Shown: positions 60,049 to 64,000 of the stretch, one piece after another
Layout: the number at the start of each line of letters is the position of its first letter
Position numbering within the stretch: the first letter of the stretch is position 1
NCBI RefSeq assembly: GCF_028863665.1
Contig: NZ_JARBFX010000002.1
Location: 248,001 to 312,000 of the forward strand
DNA length: 64,000 bases
Direction: 5' to 3'
DNA from: Aquabacter sediminis
GTDB taxonomy: Bacteria > Pseudomonadota > Alphaproteobacteria > Rhizobiales > Xanthobacteraceae
Notes under the pieces: model-generated
Told to the model about the DNA's origin: nothing
What the model saw: only the letters and a program-made list of their open reading frames with translations
The model's database searches: none
Made by a program: the position numbers and the translations under genes

Positions 60049-61002
60049 GTGTTCCCCCTTGCCATGCTTGCCGCACTTCTGGCTGATGCCCTGCTCGGCT
60101 GGCCGCAGGGCCTGTATGCCCGGATTGGCCACCCAGTCACCTGGCTGGGTCGCCTGGTTTCGGCCCTTGATGACCGACTGAACACGGGCAGGCCGGCCCG
60201 GCGGCGGATGATGGGCGTTTTGACGCTGAGCGTGACCGTGCTTATCGCTGCCCTTCCCGCTTGGCTCCTGCAAGTCCTGATCATCAAACTGGCGGACTGG
60301 ACCTGGGTGGGCGTCGGGCTGGCGGGGCTTGCCGCCTGGCCCCTGGTGGCGACAAGGTCGCTTTATGACCACGTGGCTGCAGTGGCCCGTCCCCTGTGCC
60401 AAGGAGACTTGAGTGCAGGGCGTCAAGCTGTGGCCAATATAGTGGGGCGCGACGTGAGCGTGCTCGACGAAGCGGGTGTCGCCAGGGCGGCCATGGAGAG
60501 CCTGGCGGAGAACACGTCCGACGGCGTGGTGGCGCCGCTCTTCTGGGGAGCGGTTCTGGGGCTGCCGGGCATTGCGGCCTACAAGGCGATCAACACGCTG
60601 GATTCCATGGTCGGCCACCGCACCGAGCGCCACGAGGCGTTCGGCTGGGCCTCGGCCCGGCTCGATGATGTCGTCAATCTCATCCCCGCCCGCCTGACCG
60701 GTCTGCTGCTCGCCCTCGCCTCCCCGCGCCCGGTCCACGCCCTTGCGATCATGATACGCGACGGCCATCGCCATCGCTCACCCAATGCGGGCTATCCGGA
60801 GGCCGCCATGGCCGGCGCGCTCGGCGTGCGGCTCGCCGGCCCGCGCATCTATCATGGCGAGGTCGCGGACGAGCCGTGGCTCAATGGCGCGGCGCCCGAC
60901 CCCGCACCCGTGGACCTCAGTCGTGCCCTGCGTCTCTACGTGATCGCCATGGGTCTAGGCGCCGCCCTGCTCGCCACCATTGGCCTGATGAGCGCGGCCT
61001 GA
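60049..61002 (+). CDS. cobD: Adenosylcobinamide-phosphate synthase (CobD/CbiB)
   Basis: Membrane enzyme that attaches the aminopropanol arm to adenosylcobyric acid. It has 317 residues from a GTG at 60049 with CCCGGAG upstream. Recognised by LADALLGWPQGLYARIGHPV, ESLAENTSDGVVAPLFWGA and GLPGIAAYKAINTLDSMVGH, with several hydrophobic helices. It is convergent with the cobF end and overlaps it by 48 bp, so the two 3' ends are antisense to each other. Confidence 0.95.
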   Translation: MFPLAMLAALLADALLGWPQGLYARIGHPVTWLGRLVSALDDRLNTGRPARRRMMGVLTLSVTVLIAALPAWLLQVLIIKLADWTWVGVGLAGLAAWPLVATRSLYDHVAAVARPLCQGDLSAGRQAVANIVGRDVSVLDEAGVARAAMESLAENTSDGVVAPLFWGAVLGLPGIAAYKAINTLDSMVGHRTERHEAFGWASARLDDVVNLIPARLTGLLLALASPRPVHALAIMIRDGHRHRSPNAGYPEAAMAGALGVRLAGPRIYHGEVADEPWLNGAAPDPAPVDLSRALRLYVIAMGLGAALLATIGLMSAA

Positions 61003-61773
61003 GCGGCGCAGAAGATAGATGTCCATGATCCAGCCGTTGCGTTCGCGCGCGGCGCGGCGTTCCGCCACGATCCGAGGGGCCATCTCTGCAAGCGGCCCCG
61101 CCAGGAGCATTTGCTGCGGCAGGCCAAGATAGGCCCCCCACCAGATCTCCACCCCTTCCGGCTGCAAGGTCTGGAACGAGGTTTCCCCGTCCAGCATCAC
61201 CACCAGCGTGTCGGAGCACTCGGGCCAGCCGGCCGTGCGCAATTGCCGACCTGTCGTGATGAGGACGGACGCACCGATCTCGTTGAGCGGCAGGCAATGG
61301 GCAGCGGTGAGAAGCTGCATGGAGGTGAGGCCCGGCACCACTGTGACGCGCAACGGCATGAGCGCAGACAGACGCTCAGCAATGCGCAGCGTGCTGTCGT
61401 AAAGTGACGGATCGCCCCAGACCAGAAGCGCCACGCGCCCTCCCCGCCCCTGGAGGCCCGCCTCCATCTCCCGTCGCCAAGCGTCCGCGATGGCATCATG
61501 CCAACGCTCGACGCCATCGCGATAATCCCCCGCCGCATCGCGCACCGGCATCTGGAATTCGGCGATGCGGACGGCGGGGTCGGTGACATGCTCGGCCAGG
61601 ATGGCGCGCCGAACGTCAGCCAGATCGGCCTTCTGCCGCCCCTTGAGGGGTACCAGGATGAGATCGGCGGATTTCAGCGCCTTCACGGCCCCCAGTGTCA
61701 GATGGTCGGGATCGCCGGTGCCGATGCCAATGAGCATCAACTCAACCTGCCGGGCATCGTCCAACGGCGTCAT
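60955..61773 (-). CDS. cobF: Precorrin-6A synthase (deacetylating) CobF
   Basis: SAM-dependent C1-methyltransferase of the aerobic cobalamin route; removes acetate from precorrin-5. It has 272 residues. N-terminal LMLIGIGTGDPDHLTLGAVK is the tetrapyrrole methylase start, followed by LLVWGDPSLYDSTLRI. The ATG at 61773 overlaps the cobB stop by 4 bp. CobF is found only in the oxygen-dependent route, so the organism makes B12 aerobically. Confidence 0.94.
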   Translation of the reverse strand: MTPLDDARQVELMLIGIGTGDPDHLTLGAVKALKSADLILVPLKGRQKADLADVRRAILAEHVTDPAVRIAEFQMPVRDAAGDYRDGVERWHDAIADAWRREMEAGLQGRGGRVALLVWGDPSLYDSTLRIAERLSALMPLRVTVVPGLTSMQLLTAAHCLPLNEIGASVLITTGRQLRTAGWPECSDTLVVMLDGETSFQTLQPEGVEIWWGAYLGLPQQMLLAGPLAEMAPRIVAERRAARERNGWIMDIYLLRRSGRAHQANGGEQGGA

Positions 61774-63092
61774 GGGGCCTCCGACACCAGGTGGAAGAAG
61801 GAGCCACTCACAAGGCCCCGGCGCGAGCCGGTTTCGGGCACGGCCAAGCCGCCGGCGTCCGTGACCGCGGCAAGCGGAGCGTCGGGCTGGGCGAGGATGG
61901 TGGAATAGTGAAATTCGTGTCCCCGCAGACGCCCGCCCGCGCCGTAGCCCGGCATAGGGGCGAGAAGCTCGGCCACGCGGTAGCCCAGGTGCATCTTGCG
62001 CTGCTGATAGGAGGTCACGAGGCCAAGAAGCCCGAGCATGGGGTGGCGCAGGCCCTCCTTGTCCACCAGGGCGTCGCCCAGCACCATGTAGCCGCCGCAC
62101 TCGCCATGGACGGGACGCGTCGCGGCGAACGATCGGACGCCCGTCAGAAAGTTCCCGGCCGATGAGATCCGCCCCGCATGCAGTTCGGGATAGCCACCGG
62201 GCAGCCAGGCCACATCAGCAGTCGGGTCCGGCCCTTCATCGGCGAGGGGAGAAAACGGGAGGATTTCGGCGCCGGCGCTGCGCCATCCCTCCAGCACATG
62301 GGGATAGACGAAGGAAAAGGCCGCATCCCGCGCCAGGGCGATGCGCTGGCCCGGAGGCGGCGAAAGGCCCGCGGTAGAGCCCACCGGCTGCGCCCGCGCC
62401 GAGGCGGCACGCAGCACCGCGTCCAGGTCCACATGCGTGTCAACCAAGTCGGCGAGACCCTCCAGGATGGCATCCAGAGCGTCCATTTCCTCTGCCTGGA
62501 CGAGGCCGAGATGGCGTTCTGGCAGTGCAACCGCGTCCCGGCGCGGCAGGCTTCCCAGGACCGTGATCCCCGTGCCCTCGAAGCCATGGCGCAGCAGGTC
62601 CCCGTGGCGCGCGCTGGCCACCCGGTTCAGGATGACCCCGGCAACCGCCACGTCGTCCCGAAACCGCGCGAGGCCGCAAGCCACGGCGGCGGCGGTCTGC
62701 GCCTGGCCGGAGCAATCGAGCACCAGTAGAACCGGCCATCCGGCAAGAGCGGCAATGTCGGCGCTCGCCCCCGTGCCGAGCGCGCCCTCCGCCTTCACCC
62801 CGTCGAACAGGCCCATGGATCCTTCGGCAAGCGCAAGGTCCGCCCCCCCCCCTCGGGCGAGCAGCGCCTCAAGAAGCGCCGCCGGCATCGACCAGCTGTC
62901 CAGGTTGAAAGAGGCGTTACCCGTTGCCGCACGGTGGAAGGCGGGGTCGATATAGTCCGGCCCGCACTTGAAGGGCTGCACCTTGAGCCCGCGCCGGGTC
63001 AGCGCGCGGGCAAGGCCAAGGCTCACCGTGGTCTTGCCGGAGCCGGTGCTGGGGGCGGCGATGAGGAGCCCGGGCGGGAGTTGACGCATCAC
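61770..63092 (-). CDS. cobB: Hydrogenobyrinic acid a,c-diamide synthase CobB
   Basis: ATP- and glutamine-dependent amidation of side chains a and c. It has 440 residues. Walker-type motif [12 protein letters not shown] at the N-terminus with [13 protein letters not shown], and a class I glutamine amidotransferase domain in the C-terminal half ([14 protein letters not shown] supplies the Cys). Overlaps cobF and cobM by 4 bp at each end, so the operon is translationally coupled. Confidence 0.94.
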   Translation of the reverse strand: MMRQLPPGLLIAAPSTGSGKTTVSLGLARALTRRGLKVQPFKCGPDYIDPAFHRAATGNASFNLDSWSMPAALLEALLARGGGADLALAEGSMGLFDGVKAEGALGTGASADIAALAGWPVLLVLDCSGQAQTAAAVACGLARFRDDVAVAGVILNRVASARHGDLLRHGFEGTGITVLGSLPRRDAVALPERHLGLVQAEEMDALDAILEGLADLVDTHVDLDAVLRAASARAQPVGSTAGLSPPPGQRIALARDAAFSFVYPHVLEGWRSAGAEILPFSPLADEGPDPTADVAWLPGGYPELHAGRISSAGNFLTGVRSFAATRPVHGECGGYMVLGDALVDKEGLRHPMLGLLGLVTSYQQRKMHLGYRVAELLAPMPGYGAGGRLRGHEFHYSTILAQPDAPLAAVTDAGGLAVPETGSRRGLVSGSFFHLVSEAP

Positions 63093-63871
63093 TCGGTCTC
63101 CGGAAAGCGCGGATTAGTGCCGCGCGGCCGGTAACGTCTGTCATAGTCGTCCGCATAGAGCCGGCTTTCGCCAAACGCGGCCGTCCCCAGCGTCCGGCCC
63201 ACCAGGATGAGCGCCGTACGGTCGAGCCCCTCCCCCGCCTGTGCGACCAGGGTGGCCAGCGTGCCGCGCACCACCCTTTCATCCGGCCAGCTGGCCCGCC
63301 AGACGATCGCCGCGGGACAGTCTTCCCCATAATGGGGGAGAAGCTCCGCGACCACCCGCTCAAGCGCATGAATGGAGAGGTGAACGGCCATCACCGCGCC
63401 GGTGGCGGCAAAGGCGGCGAGGTTCTCGCTTTCCGGCATGGCCGTGGCGCGGCCGGTGGTGCGGGTGAGCACCACGGATTGCGCGAGGCCCGGCAAGGTC
63501 AGCTCCGCCCGCAGCACGGCGGCGGCGGCGGCAAAGGAGGGTACGCCGGGCGTGACATCAAAGGGAATGCCCAGCGCCTCCAGGCGGCGCACCTGCTCGC
63601 CCATGGCGGACCAGACGGACAGGTCTCCGGAATGTAGCCGGGCCACGTCCTGCCCTTGGGCATGGGCCTTCGCCATTTCGGCAATGATCTCGTCCAGCGA
63701 CAAGGGCGCGGTATTCACGATCCGCGCGCCCGGCGGACAATGCGCAAGTACGCCTTCCGGCACCAGGGAGCCCGCATACAGGCAGACCGGGCTCCCCGCG
63801 ATGAGATCGCGGCCTCGCAGCGTGATCAGGTCGGGCGCACCCGGCCCGGCGCCGATGAAATGCACCGTCAT
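63089..63871 (-). CDS. cobM: Precorrin-4 C11-methyltransferase CobM
   Basis: SAM-dependent methylation at C11 of precorrin-4. It has 260 residues. [20 protein letters not shown] is the family N-terminus, and [20 protein letters not shown] and [14 protein letters not shown] are the usual methylase motifs. GGGGAGGGGC lies before the ATG, 17 nt after the cobL stop. Confidence 0.95.
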   Translation of the reverse strand: MTVHFIGAGPGAPDLITLRGRDLIAGSPVCLYAGSLVPEGVLAHCPPGARIVNTAPLSLDEIIAEMAKAHAQGQDVARLHSGDLSVWSAMGEQVRRLEALGIPFDVTPGVPSFAAAAAVLRAELTLPGLAQSVVLTRTTGRATAMPESENLAAFAATGAVMAVHLSIHALERVVAELLPHYGEDCPAAIVWRASWPDERVVRGTLATLVAQAGEGLDRTALILVGRTLGTAAFGESRLYADDYDRRYRPRGTNPRFPETE

Positions 63872-63887
63872 GCCCGCCCCTCCCCGC

Positions 63888-64000
63888 TCATCGCACGACG
63901 CTCCATTGCACGATGGGGCGTGTGGGCGTCCAGCCGCGCATGCCGCCGAGCGGCTGGGCCTGAGCCAATTCGATCCGCAAGAGCGTTCCGCCGTGGCGGG
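63888..64000 (-). CDS. cobL: Precorrin-6Y methyltransferase CobL, C-terminal end only
   Basis: Only the last 36 codons are in the window: [20 protein letters not shown] then [16 protein letters not shown] and stop at 63888. This matches the C-terminus of CobL, the C5/C15 methyltransferase-decarboxylase of the aerobic cobalamin route. Upstream in the same operon as cobM, cobB and cobF. The call rests on a short segment plus context. Confidence 0.75.
   Translation of the reverse strand, partial: RHGGTLLRIELAQAQPLGGMRGWTPTRPIVQWSVVR

Overview
High-GC bacterial chromosome, most likely an alphaproteobacterium of the Hyphomicrobiales and plausibly Xanthobacteraceae (Xanthobacter/Azorhizobium type). 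This rests on the aerobic cobalamin genes (cobL, cobM, cobB, cobF), the thrS/yidD/NifU-like/folE/hisI/patatin neighbourhood, and PaaX together with a TetR regulator. The genus is inference. I see no rRNA, tRNA, CRISPR array, transposase or phage gene. Two genes are cut by the window: rpoB at the left edge (C-terminus missing) and cobL at the right edge (only the last 36 codons present).

Layout. 1-7.1 kb: rplK-rplA and rplJ-rplL-rpoB on the minus strand, with a terminator, a promoter and a long leader before rplJ. 7.3-11.5 kb: the phenylacetyl-CoA epoxidase operon paaABCDE, minus strand, directly upstream of rplK where nusG would be usual. 11.9-16.7 kb: a PhnA-domain protein, fumC, an NAD-type malic enzyme and a ThrE-like exporter. 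16.7-23.5 kb: paaX and a TetR regulator (probably PaaR) divergent from a five-gene branched-chain-type ABC transporter, with two copies of one TetR-like operator between them. 23.7-26.5 kb: a NitT/TauT-type ABC importer.

26.6-38.9 kb is the most interesting part. A MarR regulator and a cytosolic gamma-glutamyltransferase-like enzyme are divergent from a flavin reductase, an HpaB-family monooxygenase, a cupin and an amidase. A second complete ABC transporter operon with a DUF2848 protein and a GntR regulator converges on them. A perfect dyad lies in the MarR/monooxygenase intergenic region. A 14-bp exact match to it, in the same orientation to the genes, lies upstream of the transporter operon 10 kb away, so the locus looks like one regulon: an undescribed catabolic module for an amide-linked aromatic or heteroaromatic compound. 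The monooxygenase has the catalytic Tyr and His of 4-hydroxyphenylacetate hydroxylase exchanged, so its substrate is probably different.

39-42.4 kb: a nitroreductase, a small DUF1236 protein and a benzoylformate-decarboxylase-like ThDP enzyme with Tyr in place of the catalytic His281. 42.5-52 kb: thrS, yidD, a NifU-like protein, folE, hisI and a patatin, interrupted by a 1166-residue exoprotein (5'-nucleotidase, RTX repeats, duplicated DUF4214) that has its own palindrome-rich promoter region and terminator. 52-60 kb: CBS-pair protein, rhomboid protease, transglutaminase-like peptidase, gamma carbonic anhydrase, iron-permease-family protein, MAPEG protein, MTA/SAH nucleosidase, rsmB and guaA. 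60-64 kb: cobD converging on cobL-cobM-cobB-cobF.

A GC-rich palindromic repeat occurs as four inverted pairs, all between 10.3 and 24.9 kb in intergenic gaps of the catabolic and transport operons.
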